DNA from: DASXSB01 sp036506275
GTDB lineage: Bacteria > Methylomirabilota > Methylomirabilia > Rokubacteriales > CSP1-6
Assembly: GCA_036506275.1 (NCBI GenBank)
Contig: DASXSB010000055.1
Span: 54,799 to 118,798, forward strand
Direction: 5' to 3'
DNA length: 64,000 bases
Positions 51,400 through 59,506 of the stretch are shown piece by piece (positions within the stretch are counted from its first letter, which is position 1; each line of letters starts with the position of its first letter). Both the position numbers and the translations under genes were made by a program. Under the pieces are notes generated by a model. That model saw only the letters and a list, made by a program, of their open reading frames with translations. It had not been told where the DNA came from and did not search any database.

Positions 51400-52542
51400 A
51401 TGAGCATGCACGAGGCGTCGATGCCGGCATTTCCCGTGGCCGCCGTCGACGCGGCCGCCCTGCGCCGACGGGCGCTGTGGATCATGCTCCTCGGAAAATT
51501 GCTGGGCTCGTGGGGCCTGGCGTGGGACATCCGCTGGCACCTGACCATCGGCCGCGACTCCTTCTGGATCCCGCCCCACCTGCTCACCTACCTCGGCGTG
51601 ACGATGGTGGCGCTGGTGTCGTTCGGCGTCCTCGCCGTGGAGACGTGGCGAGAGCGCGACGGCGCCCGCGCGCCGGGCGCGGTGCGGATAGCAGGCCTCA
51701 CGGGGACGCGCGGCTTCCACCTCGCCGCCGGGGGCATCGCGCTCACGCTGGCGGCCGCTCCCGTCGACGATCTCTGGCACCGGCTCTTCGGTATCGATGT
51801 CACGCTCTGGAGCCCGCCGCATCTGCTCGGGCTCGCGGGAGGTCAGGTCAACGCGGCCGGCTGTCTCGTCATCGCCCTCGAGGTGCCGCTCGCGCGATGG
51901 GCGCGCTTCGTCGCCGTCGCCGGCAGCGCCGCCCTTCTCCTCGGCAGCCTCGAAGTCGTCGCCGATCCCGCCGTCCCGCTCGCGTTCGTCCAGGGCCACG
52001 CGTTCTTCTTCGCGTGGGCCGTGCTCGGCGCGCTGCTGTTCACGTTCCCGCTCGTCCTCGCTGCGCGTCTCACGCGTGCGCGCGCGTTTCCGCTCGTGGT
52101 GGCGGCCGGTGTGGTCGTGCTCTACCTGGTGGCCTCGAAGGTGGCCGATCTTGGCTTCGCGCTCGTGCAGCCGGTCTCGGTGATCGACGAGGCGATCGCC
52201 GCCGACCCTTCGTCCCCGATCGCCATCGCGCACGCGATGGCGCGCTTCGGCCGGGACCGGACACCGGGGCGCGCCGACGCCCTCAGATGGTTCACGGTGG
52301 TGGCCGCGCTGGCCGTGGTGGCGGTGGACGCGCGCCGGCGGCCCGCCCTCGCCGCCGCCGCCTTCGGCGCCGCCCTCGTCCTCGTCTCCGGGCTGAGTCT
52401 TGCGCGCGCGCCCGCCCTCGCCGCCGCGCGCCCGGAGATGGTCGACGTCGTCCTCGCGCTCGTGCTGGCGCCGCTCGCCGCCGTCGGGAGCGCGCGCGCG
52501 GCGACCTCGGTCGGCCCGCGCCTGGCGCCCACCGTGTCGTGA
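51400..52542 (+). CDS. Polytopic membrane protein with duplicated WH-PPHLL motif
   Basis: A 380-residue membrane protein with about nine transmembrane helices. Two segments share a motif: W46-H47...G51-R-D53-S-F-W56-I-P-P-H60-L-L and W126-H127...G131-I-D133...W137-S-P-P-H141-L-L, each at the outer edge of a helix. Paired Trp, His and Asp suggest a metal or heme site made by internal duplication. I do not know a named family. It starts 30 bases after PolX and overlaps the cyclo-ligase by four bases (GTGA), which suggests one transcript. Confidence 0.72.
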   Translation: MSMHEASMPAFPVAAVDAAALRRRALWIMLLGKLLGSWGLAWDIRWHLTIGRDSFWIPPHLLTYLGVTMVALVSFGVLAVETWRERDGARAPGAVRIAGLTGTRGFHLAAGGIALTLAAAPVDDLWHRLFGIDVTLWSPPHLLGLAGGQVNAAGCLVIALEVPLARWARFVAVAGSAALLLGSLEVVADPAVPLAFVQGHAFFFAWAVLGALLFTFPLVLAARLTRARAFPLVVAAGVVVLYLVASKVADLGFALVQPVSVIDEAIAADPSSPIAIAHAMARFGRDRTPGRADALRWFTVVAALAVVAVDARRRPALAAAAFGAALVLVSGLSLARAPALAAARPEMVDVVLALVLAPLAAVGSARAATSVGPRLAPTVS

Positions 52543-53342
52543 AACGCGCGGCGGCCACGGCGCCGGCCAAGCAGAAGATACGGGAGCGGATCTGGACACG
52601 CCTGCGCACGCGCGGCGCCGCCCGCTTTCCCTTCCCGCTCGAGGACCGCATTCCGAATTTCCGCGGCGCCGAAGCCGCCGCCGCGCGGCTCGCGGAGTTG
52701 CCCGAGTGGCAGCGGGCCCGGCGTCTCAAGTGCAATCCCGACGCCCCGCAACGCGCGGTGCGGCTCCGCGCGCTGGAGGACGGCAAGGAAGTCTTCATGG
52801 CCGTACCTCGCCTGCGGAACGCGCGGTGCTTCCTGCGTCTCGATCCCCGCCGCCTTCGCGGTCGGCTCTCGCGGGCGGCCACCATCGGCGGCGCCTCCGC
52901 CCTCGGCGAGGCCGTCACACCCGGGGAGCTCGGCCACATCGATCTCGTGGTGGCGGGAAGCGTGGCGGTGAATGCAAGCGGGGCGCGAGTCGGGAAAGGC
53001 GGCGGCTACAGCGATCTGGAGTGGGCGCTCGCACGGGCGCTCGGGATCGTCGACGACGAGACGCCCGTCGTCACCACCGTCCACGACCTCCAGGTCGTGG
53101 CGGGCGCGATCCCCATGACCGATCACGACGTGCCGCTCGACGTGGTGGTCACGCCCACGCGGGTGCTGCGCGCGCGACGCCGACGCCCGAAGCCGCGCGG
53201 GATCCGGTGGGAGGAGCTGTCCGACGCGCAGGTGGCGGCGATGCCGGTGCTGGACGCTCTCCGCAGCGCGCCTAGAGCCGGGGCGCGATCTGCTCCACCG
53301 CCTGCGCCGACGTCAGCACCGTCACCACGTCGAAGTCGATGA
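52539..53342 (+). CDS. 5-formyltetrahydrofolate cyclo-ligase-like protein
   Basis: A 267-residue member of the MTHFS/5-FCL family, which converts 5-formyl-THF to methenyl-THF with ATP. Visible segments are RERIWTRLRTRGAARFPFPL, FMAVPRLRNARCFLRLDP, HIDLVVAGSVAVNASGARVG with KGGGYSDLEWALAR for the substrate site, and VVTTVHDLQVV. The first 25 residues are basic. The last 22 or so residues are encoded within the antisense of the next gene and read as low-complexity sequence, so the natural stop may have been lost or moved. GTG 52539 overlaps the membrane protein stop. This group also contains distant homologs of unknown use. Confidence 0.8.
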   Translation: MKRAAATAPAKQKIRERIWTRLRTRGAARFPFPLEDRIPNFRGAEAAAARLAELPEWQRARRLKCNPDAPQRAVRLRALEDGKEVFMAVPRLRNARCFLRLDPRRLRGRLSRAATIGGASALGEAVTPGELGHIDLVVAGSVAVNASGARVGKGGGYSDLEWALARALGIVDDETPVVTTVHDLQVVAGAIPMTDHDVPLDVVVTPTRVLRARRRRPKPRGIRWEELSDAQVAAMPVLDALRSAPRAGARSAPPPAPTSAPSPRRSR

Positions 53343-53544
53343 GATCGCTCCAGCGCGTCATCCATTCCGTGAGCAGGCGGCGGTCCTCGCACTCCATGAC
53401 CTGATAGCAGCGGGTCATGTCGGACGTGACCCAGCTCGCGACGTAGGCGAGGCCGGGGGGCGCCATGCGGCCGCGCTCGCGGAACCGCCGGTAGACGGAC
53501 TCCGCATCACCGTTCTTGAAGGTCTCGATGATCATGTACGTCAT
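53272..53544 (-). CDS. DUF3303-like small protein
   Basis: A 90-residue cytoplasmic protein with the sequence order TYMIIETFKNGDAESVYRRF, the VASWVTSDMTRCYQVMECED segment and WMTRWSDLIDFDVVTVLTSAQA, the pattern I know as DUF3303 (ferredoxin-like beta-alpha-beta fold). Function is unknown. The gene is the last of a leftward run and its 3' end overlaps the cyclo-ligase gene by 71 bases. It follows the TPR gene after 15 bases. Confidence 0.82.
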   Translation of the reverse strand: MTYMIIETFKNGDAESVYRRFRERGRMAPPGLAYVASWVTSDMTRCYQVMECEDRRLLTEWMTRWSDLIDFDVVTVLTSAQAVEQIAPRL

Positions 53545-53559
53545 GAGAGCCTCCGCGCG

Positions 53560-55185
53560 CTATGGATTGGCCGCGAGAAAGGCGCGCGCCTGCGCCAGCT
53601 CGGGGCGGCTGGCGCTCTCGCCGCCGACCTCCACGAGGCGCGCGAAGTGGCGCCGGGCGGCGGCGCCGTCGCCACTGCGGGCGGCGGCCTGGGCGGCTCC
53701 GTAGAGGCCGCGGAACCGATCGGGCTCGCGGCGGTGCGACGCCTCGAATTCCTTGCGCGCCTCCGCGGGGCGGCCGCTCTCGGCGAGCATGTCGCCCAGC
53801 AGCTCGCGGGCGGGGAGGAGCCGTCCCGGCGTCACGATGTGCTTCTCGCTCGCGTCCTCGGTGTCGGCCGCCGCCCGCATGAGCTCGAGCGCCTCGTCAT
53901 GCCGTCCGCGCGCCCACGCCGCCCACGCGGCGGCGCCGAGCCGACTCACCTCGACTTCCGTCGCCCAGTAGCGATCGTTGGCGGCTCGTAGATTGTCGCG
54001 CAGCCGCGCCAGCTCCCCCGCACCGCGCTCGGCGGTGATGGCGTCACCGCCGCGGGCGGCCCCGACCGCCCGCGCGAAATGCGTGAGCGCCTCCACGAAG
54101 GGCGGAGTGCCGGCGGCCGGCTCGAGGGCGGCGGCGCGCGGCCAGTCGCCGCGCTCGAGCGCGTAGCGGGCGGGGATGGCGGCCGCCGCGTAGCCACCGG
54201 CTCCGCGCGCGGTATTGAATCCCCACACGAGGGCCGCGTCCTCCATGACGCGCTTGGCCTCGCCGTCGCGCCCGAGCTGCAGGTACGCGTACATCATGTA
54301 GTCCATCGCGTGGAGTCGCTCGCCTCCGTCGTTGTCTCGCCGCGCCGCCGCCGCCGCGCGCTCGTTGGTGGCCGCCGACTCCGCCCACGCGCCCACGCGC
54401 GTGAAGATGTGCGACGGCATGTGCAGCGCGTGGGGAACGGCGGGCGCGATCGAGGCGTAGCGGCGGGCGGCGGGCAGCCCCCTCGCCGCGATGGAGGGCG
54501 CGTCGTAGCTGTGGATCAGATAGTGGGCCACGCCGGGATGATCGGGGTGTCGCACGAACTGCTGCTCGAGGATCTCAGCCGCTTTCAGATACCGGCTATA
54601 GGTCTGATCGGCGAGTGACTGGGTGGCGGCCAGGTAGAGGGCGTGGAAGATCTGCGCCTCGTCGTCGCCCGGATAGCGCGCGGCGAGGGCCTCGAACGCG
54701 CGTGAGCGCGCCTCCTGGCGCACGCGCTCCGGGCGATTCGCCCAGTCGTCGTAGTACGCCGCCACCGCCTCCAGGTAGTCACGTTCCCGCGGCGTGCCGG
54801 CGCCCACGCGCCGCCCCTGCTCGATGGCCGCCTGCGCGCGCTTGGCCGCTGGTGGCGAGGGACCGATGGCGCCGAGCGGGTTCGACATGAGCGTGGCCGC
54901 GATGCCCCAGGTGGCGATGCCGCACGACGGGTCATGCGCGAGGACGTCGCGAAACGTCTTCTCCGCCTCCACGTACCAGAACGAGTGGAGCATGGCGACC
55001 GCTTGCTGGAACGCCGTCTGGACGGCGGGGCGACAGGAGTTCGCGAAATCGACACTGCCGAGCTGCGCCGCCGAGCGCGCCGACGCCGTGTCCGCGGAGG
55101 GCGCGGGGGTGACGGTCGCCGCGCACAGCGCGAGCGCGAGCGCGACGGTGAGGCCTCTCCGTACCTTCCTGGGGAACTCGGTCAT
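53560..55185 (-). CDS. Exported TPR-rich protein
   Basis: A 541-residue exported helical protein. The signal peptide (VRRGLTVALALALCAATVTPAPS) is followed by SCRPAVQTAFQQAVAMLHSFWYVEAEKTF. Central landmarks HPDHPGVAHYLIHSYDAPSIA and HALHMPSHIFTRVGAW are typical of a widespread group of periplasmic TPR-like proteins of unknown role. ATG 55185 is chosen for its GGAG ribosome-binding site. ATG 55200, five residues longer, is also possible. It lies 19 bases after LOG and 15 before DUF3303 in the leftward run. Confidence 0.83.
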   Translation of the reverse strand: MTEFPRKVRRGLTVALALALCAATVTPAPSADTASARSAAQLGSVDFANSCRPAVQTAFQQAVAMLHSFWYVEAEKTFRDVLAHDPSCGIATWGIAATLMSNPLGAIGPSPPAAKRAQAAIEQGRRVGAGTPRERDYLEAVAAYYDDWANRPERVRQEARSRAFEALAARYPGDDEAQIFHALYLAATQSLADQTYSRYLKAAEILEQQFVRHPDHPGVAHYLIHSYDAPSIAARGLPAARRYASIAPAVPHALHMPSHIFTRVGAWAESAATNERAAAAARRDNDGGERLHAMDYMMYAYLQLGRDGEAKRVMEDAALVWGFNTARGAGGYAAAAIPARYALERGDWPRAAALEPAAGTPPFVEALTHFARAVGAARGGDAITAERGAGELARLRDNLRAANDRYWATEVEVSRLGAAAWAAWARGRHDEALELMRAAADTEDASEKHIVTPGRLLPARELLGDMLAESGRPAEARKEFEASHRREPDRFRGLYGAAQAAARSGDGAAARRHFARLVEVGGESASRPELAQARAFLAANP

Positions 55186-55204
55186 GCTCGTCTCCGCCAT
55201 GACG

Positions 55205-55786
55205 TCACGTCTGGGTGGGATCCAGCCACGCGCGTGGCACCGTGGGCGGCTGCCACGCGGCGAAGGCGCCGAGGAGCTCGGGGGCGGTGTCGGCAAAGAG
55301 CAGGAACGCGGCGTGCTCCTTTCGGATGAATCCTTCTTCCACCCCGTGGCCGAGCAGGCGGCGCAAGCCGTCGTAGTAACCGCCGACGTTGAGGACGCCC
55401 ACCGGCTTGTCGTGGATGCCGAGCTGCGCCCACGTCAGGATCTCGAGCGTCTCCTCGAGCGTGCCGAGGCCACCGGGCAGCGCGATGAACCCGTCGGCGA
55501 GCGACGCCATCAAGGCCTTGCGCTCGTGCATGCTCGACACCACGCGGAGCTCCGTGAGGCCGGCGTGCGCGAGCTCGCGGGAAGCGAGCGGGCGCGGGAT
55601 CACCCCCACCACCTCGCCGCCGGCGGCGAGCGCGGTGTCGGCGAGCACTCCCATGAGACCGACGGACCCGCCCCCGTACACGATGCCGATCCCGCGCTCG
55701 ACGAGGGCGAGGGCCAGCGCGCGGGCGGCCGCCGCGTACTCCGCGCGGTAGCCCGCCGAGGAGCCGGAGAAGACGCAGATCCTCAC
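55205..55786 (-). CDS. LOG family phosphoribohydrolase
   Basis: A 193-residue LOG family protein (TIGR00730), homologous to plant LONELY GUY. These release free base from nucleoside 5'-monophosphates, including cytokinin precursors. Motifs: ICVFSGSSAGYR, IVYGGGSVGLMGVLAD, the conserved GxGGIGTxxE-type loop as LPGGLGTLEETLE (catalytic Glu), and MHERKALM in the PGGxGTxxE partner strand. GTG 55786 overlaps the DapF stop (GTGA). It may make bioactive nucleobases or recycle nucleotides. Confidence 0.91.
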   Translation of the reverse strand: MRICVFSGSSAGYRAEYAAAARALALALVERGIGIVYGGGSVGLMGVLADTALAAGGEVVGVIPRPLASRELAHAGLTELRVVSSMHERKALMASLADGFIALPGGLGTLEETLEILTWAQLGIHDKPVGVLNVGGYYDGLRRLLGHGVEEGFIRKEHAAFLLFADTAPELLGAFAAWQPPTVPRAWLDPTQT

Positions 55787-56658
55787 GCCGCGCCCGGCGC
55801 CACGTGCGCGCGCTCGAACTCGTCGCTGAGCGTCCCCGTGCACACCTCCTCCACCGGGCCTTCGAGGCGCAGCGACCAGTCGGGCCGCACGTGGATGACG
55901 AGCTCGCCGCCGGGCATGCGCACGCTGACAGGACCGGGATCGCAGAGGCCGTTGCGGACGGCGGCGGCAGCGGCGCCGCACGAGGACGAGCCGGAGGCGA
56001 GCGTGAAGCCGGCGCCGCGCTCCCAGATGAGGATGTCGAGCCCGTCGCGGCCGCGCACGCGCGCGAACTGGACGTTGATGCGGGCGGGGAACGCGGGATG
56101 GCGCTCGATGAGCGGACCGAGCCGCCGGCATTCGGACTCGTCGAGACGGTCGCGGAAGACCACGCAATGCGGGTTGCCCACCGACAGGGCGGTGACCGCG
56201 AGCGCGGTTCCGTCGCCGAGCTGGAGCGGCACGCCCACCACCTCCCGATCGGGCCCGTTCATCGGAATGTCGGGCGCGCGGAAGGTGACCCGGCCCATCT
56301 CCACGGTGACGAAGCCCACGTGCCCGTCCTTCACGTGGCACACGCACTCCACCACTCCGCCCTTGGTGTCGACCGTGAAGGCGGGCGCCCGCGTGTGCCC
56401 GTGATCCCAGAGGTACTTGGCGAAGATGCGCAGCCCGTTGCCGGATTTCTCCGCCTCGCTCCCGTCGGGATTGAAGATGCGGAGGCCGAAGTGGGCGCGC
56501 GTGGTGGGCACGCGCAGGAGAATGCCGTCCGAGCCCACGCCGCGGTTGCGGTCGCAGATGTTGACGATGGCGGCTTCCGTGAGCGGACGGGCGAGGTCGC
56601 CGGCGTCCAGCACGAGGTAATCGTTGCCGAGGCCGTGCCCCTTGACGAACGGGATCAC
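55783..56658 (-). CDS. dapF: Diaminopimelate epimerase
   Basis: Converts LL- to meso-diaminopimelate for lysine and peptidoglycan synthesis. The 291-residue protein has the N-terminal FVKGHGLGNDYLV, the first catalytic Cys region as GSEAEKSGNGLRIFAKY (Ser in place of the usual Cys), and the second as ASGSSSCGAAAAAV with a Cys one residue late. So the classical Cys73/Cys217 pair is not obvious, which is unusual. It may be a variant epimerase acting on a related amino acid. GTG 56658 overlaps the glycosyltransferase stop; the frame open to 56988 is overlap only. Confidence 0.82.
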   Translation of the reverse strand: MIPFVKGHGLGNDYLVLDAGDLARPLTEAAIVNICDRNRGVGSDGILLRVPTTRAHFGLRIFNPDGSEAEKSGNGLRIFAKYLWDHGHTRAPAFTVDTKGGVVECVCHVKDGHVGFVTVEMGRVTFRAPDIPMNGPDREVVGVPLQLGDGTALAVTALSVGNPHCVVFRDRLDESECRRLGPLIERHPAFPARINVQFARVRGRDGLDILIWERGAGFTLASGSSSCGAAAAAVRNGLCDPGPVSVRMPGGELVIHVRPDWSLRLEGPVEEVCTGTLSDEFERAHVAPGAA

Positions 56659-57458
56659 GCGCGCAGGCCCTTCGCGCGCGCCCAGTCGCCGACGCGCGTG
56701 GCCAGCGGCCGCACGTCGCACGGCAGCCGGTGCCCCCACTTCGTCACGAACCGGTCGAGGGCGGCGGCGCGGGCGGCGCGATCGGCGCGGGCGCGGGCGG
56801 GGTCGCGCGCGAAGCCTTCCGTGCGGGTGCCGCCGCCGCGGTGGAGGAAGGACGAGCGCACGACGTGGCAGGTCTCGCCGTGCTCGCGCACCGCGAAGGA
56901 GAGATCGCGGTCGTATCCGTGAAAGAACCCGTAGCCCTCGTCGAACCCGCCCACCGCCTCCAGCAACGACCGGCGCACGCACAGACACACGCCATCCACC
57001 ACCGCCACCTCCTCGCCGGCGGGCGCCACCGTGGGCGCCGGCGCCAGGCTGTGCACGATCGTGCGCCCCACGTAGCGCCCGTCGCGGCGCACGCGCTTCA
57101 CGCCGTAGAGCCCCGTGAGTCCCGCGCGCCCGTCCCCGAGCGGCGCCAGCAGCTTGCCGAGCCAGTCGGCATCGCCGAGCTCGGTGTCGTTGTGGAGGAA
57201 GCAGACGTGCGCAGTGTCGGCGAGGCGCCAGCCGCGGTTGAGGGCGGCGATGACCGAGCCGCCGCCCCCCTCCGTCTCGTAGCGCACCGGATAGCGCGGG
57301 CGGAAGCGCGCGAAGAAGTCACGGGTGTCGTCGGTGGAGCCGTTGTCGACGACGACGAGTGCGAAGGGCTCCCGGGTGGAGTCGAGACTGTCGAGGCAGG
57401 CGCGCGTGAGCGGAAGCTGGTTGAAGACGACCATCACCAGCGTCACGCGCGCGCTCAC
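56655..57458 (-). CDS. Family 2 glycosyltransferase
   Basis: A 267-residue GT-A fold glycosyltransferase. Landmarks are VTLVMVVFNQLPLTRACLDSL and VVVDNGSTDDTRDFF near the start, LNRGWRLADTAHVCFLHNDTEL with an NDT in the DxD position, and EAVGGFDEGYGFFHGYDRDLSF, the acceptor/ED motif. It transfers a sugar from a nucleotide donor to an unknown acceptor, in the cytoplasm. It begins 10 bases after the citrate synthase stop and overlaps DapF by four bases. The mix of peptidoglycan, nucleotide and central metabolism genes in one run is unusual. Confidence 0.87.
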   Translation of the reverse strand: MSARVTLVMVVFNQLPLTRACLDSLDSTREPFALVVVDNGSTDDTRDFFARFRPRYPVRYETEGGGGSVIAALNRGWRLADTAHVCFLHNDTELGDADWLGKLLAPLGDGRAGLTGLYGVKRVRRDGRYVGRTIVHSLAPAPTVAPAGEEVAVVDGVCLCVRRSLLEAVGGFDEGYGFFHGYDRDLSFAVREHGETCHVVRSSFLHRGGGTRTEGFARDPARARADRAARAAALDRFVTKWGHRLPCDVRPLATRVGDWARAKGLRA

Positions 57459-57468
57459 CGCGCGCCGC

Positions 57469-58602
57469 TCAGCGACGGTCGATGGGCACGTACGTCGCGC
57501 GCGTGGTGCCCGTGAACTCGGCGCGCGGTCGGATGAGACGGTTGTGCGCGTACTGCTCGAGGACGTGGGCGGTCCAGCCCGCGATCCGGCTCACCGCGAA
57601 GATGGGCGTGAACTGATCGGTGGAGATGCCCATCGAGGCGTAGGCGGCGCCGGAATAGAGGTCGACGTTGGGATAGATGTGCTTTTCTTCGGTGACGACG
57701 CGGGCGACCGTGTTCAGGATCTCGACGTCGCGGGTGTTGCCTTTCTGCTGGCCGAGCTCGGAGGCGAGGCGGCGGAGGTGCTTGGCGCGCGGATCCTCCA
57801 CGCGGTACACGCGGTGGCCGAAGCCCATCACCCGCGCCTTGTCCGCGAGCGCCTTGCGGATCCAGCTATCCGCGCGGTCGGGCGACTTGATCTGCCGCAC
57901 CATCAGCATCACCTGCTCGTTGGCGCCGCCGTGGAGCGGGCCCTTGAGGGCGCCGATGGCGGAGGTGATCGACGAATGCATGTCCGACAGCGTGGCGGCG
58001 GTGACGCGGGCGGCGAACGTCGACGCGTTGAACTCGTGATCGGCGTGGAGGATGAGCGCGACGTCGAACGTCTTCTCCTCGAGCGGGGTCGGCTTGCGGC
58101 CGGTCATCATGTACAGGAAGTTCCCGGCGTGGGAAAGCTTGGGGTTGGGCGCCAGGAGCGCCTTGCCCGTGCGAATGCGCTCCCACGCCGTCACCAGTGT
58201 CGCGATCTGGGCGGTGAGCCGCATCGCCTTCCGCACGTTGGCGTCGCGCGAATCGTCGCCGGCGTCGGGATCGAAGGCGGAGAGGGCGGAGACGCCCGTG
58301 CGCAGGACCTCCATCGGTGTCGTTTTGCGGGGGAGCGCGCGCAGGATAGCCACCATCTTCGGGGGGAGCTTGCGGTTGGCGGTGGCGCGCATGGCCTTCG
58401 TGTGCGCCTCCAGATCCTTGCGCGTGGGCAGGTTGCCGTGCCAGAGGAGGTAGACGACCTCCTCGAAATTGGAATGCTCGACGAGGTCGTTGACGTCGAG
58501 GCCGCGGTAGACGAGCCGGCCCTCCCGTCCGTCGATGAAGCAGATCTCAGACGTGGAGACGACGACGTCTTCGAGCCCGGCCTTGAATTCGCTGCTGCTC
58601 AT
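57469..58602 (-). CDS. Citrate synthase family protein
   Basis: Condenses acetyl-CoA with oxaloacetate, or propionyl-CoA with it in methylcitrate synthases. The 377-residue length is that of the type II dimeric group. Catalytic landmarks are HADHEFNASTFAARV (first His), GPLHGGANEQVM (second His), GFGHRVYRVEDPRA and a later Asp-containing SGAAYASMGI region. N-terminal CFIDGREGRLVYRGLDVNDL is characteristic. It heads the leftward run of six genes and is divergent from the methyltransferase across 74 bases. Confidence 0.92.
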   Translation of the reverse strand: MSSSEFKAGLEDVVVSTSEICFIDGREGRLVYRGLDVNDLVEHSNFEEVVYLLWHGNLPTRKDLEAHTKAMRATANRKLPPKMVAILRALPRKTTPMEVLRTGVSALSAFDPDAGDDSRDANVRKAMRLTAQIATLVTAWERIRTGKALLAPNPKLSHAGNFLYMMTGRKPTPLEEKTFDVALILHADHEFNASTFAARVTAATLSDMHSSITSAIGALKGPLHGGANEQVMLMVRQIKSPDRADSWIRKALADKARVMGFGHRVYRVEDPRAKHLRRLASELGQQKGNTRDVEILNTVARVVTEEKHIYPNVDLYSGAAYASMGISTDQFTPIFAVSRIAGWTAHVLEQYAHNRLIRPRAEFTGTTRATYVPIDRR

Positions 58603-58638
58603 GGTGTCCCTCGCCGAGGCAGTGGTGAAATCGCTCTG

Positions 58639-58667
58639 CTTTTATCATAGGTCCAAAACCCCTTCAA
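58639..58667 (-). promoter_or_regulatory. Possible promoter of the citrate synthase run
   Basis: On the minus strand TTGAAG (58667-58662) is followed after 17 bases by TAAAAG (58644-58639). The short region is unusually AT-rich for this window. The match is modest, and TATGAT overlapping the second box offers an alternative -10. Confidence 0.27.
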
Positions 58668-58676
58668 GGCACGGAC

Positions 58677-59498
58677 GTGTCCATCGAGCGCTTCTACGAC
58701 GACCATCCCATCAGCGAGACGCACGTGCTGGACGCCGTCCGCCGCGGGCGGGGCGGCCTCGACACCCCCGTCACCGCCGACGACCTGTCCGCCTTCGATC
58801 AGGACCACTACGGCGGCCTCGCCGCCGTGGAGACGCTGGCGCATCGCGCCCGCATCCGCCGCGGCGCGCGCGTCCTCGACGTCGGCGCCGGTCTCGGCGG
58901 TCCCGCCCGCTTTCTCGCCGGCGGCCGGGGTTGCCACGTGGTCGCGCTCGAGCTTCATGCCGGCCGCGCCGGCGCCGCCCGGCGCCTGAGCCGGCTCTGC
59001 CGCCTCGATCGTCTCGTCCACGTCGTGCGCGGCGACGCCACCCGCCTGCCCTTCGCGGATGGCGGCTTCGACGCCTGTGTGAGCCAGGAAGCCTTCATGC
59101 ACATCGCGGATAAGGCGGCGGTGCTCGCCGGCTGCCGGCGGGTGCTCGTGACCGGGGGGCGGCTCGCGTTCACGGACTGGATCGCCCATGCCCGCCTCGC
59201 CGACGGCGAGCGGCGACGCTTACGCGAATGGATGGCGGGAACGGCGGTGGAGACGCTCGACGGCTATCGCACCCTCCTCGGCCGCGCGGGCTTCACGGCC
59301 CTCGACGTGGAGGACATCACCGACGAGTGGCGGCCGGTCCTCCGGACACGGCACGGGATGTATCGCCGCCTCCGCGCCGCCACCATCGCCAAGGTCGGCG
59401 CGGCGCGCTTCCACGCGTACGACGCGCTCTACACGTTCTTGATCGACCTCGTGGAGGACGGAAAGCTCGGCGGCGGTCGCTTCAGCGGGTCGCGCTGA
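58677..59498 (+). CDS. SAM-dependent methyltransferase
   Basis: A 273-residue class I methyltransferase. The SAM-binding motif is VLDVGAGLGGPARFLA, with VVALELHAG (acid) and RGDATRLPFADGGFD (motif II). FMHIADKAAVLAGCRRVL and the following GGRLAFTDW are post-motifs common in sarcosine/dimethylglycine and ubiquinone-type enzymes. The N-terminal FYDDHPISETHVLDAV suits small-molecule methyltransferases. GTG 58677 is used. It converges on the AsmA gene on the other strand, and substrate is unknown. Confidence 0.9.
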   Translation: MSIERFYDDHPISETHVLDAVRRGRGGLDTPVTADDLSAFDQDHYGGLAAVETLAHRARIRRGARVLDVGAGLGGPARFLAGGRGCHVVALELHAGRAGAARRLSRLCRLDRLVHVVRGDATRLPFADGGFDACVSQEAFMHIADKAAVLAGCRRVLVTGGRLAFTDWIAHARLADGERRRLREWMAGTAVETLDGYRTLLGRAGFTALDVEDITDEWRPVLRTRHGMYRRLRAATIAKVGAARFHAYDALYTFLIDLVEDGKLGGGRFSGSR

Positions 59499-59506
59499 GA
59501 GGCGGA

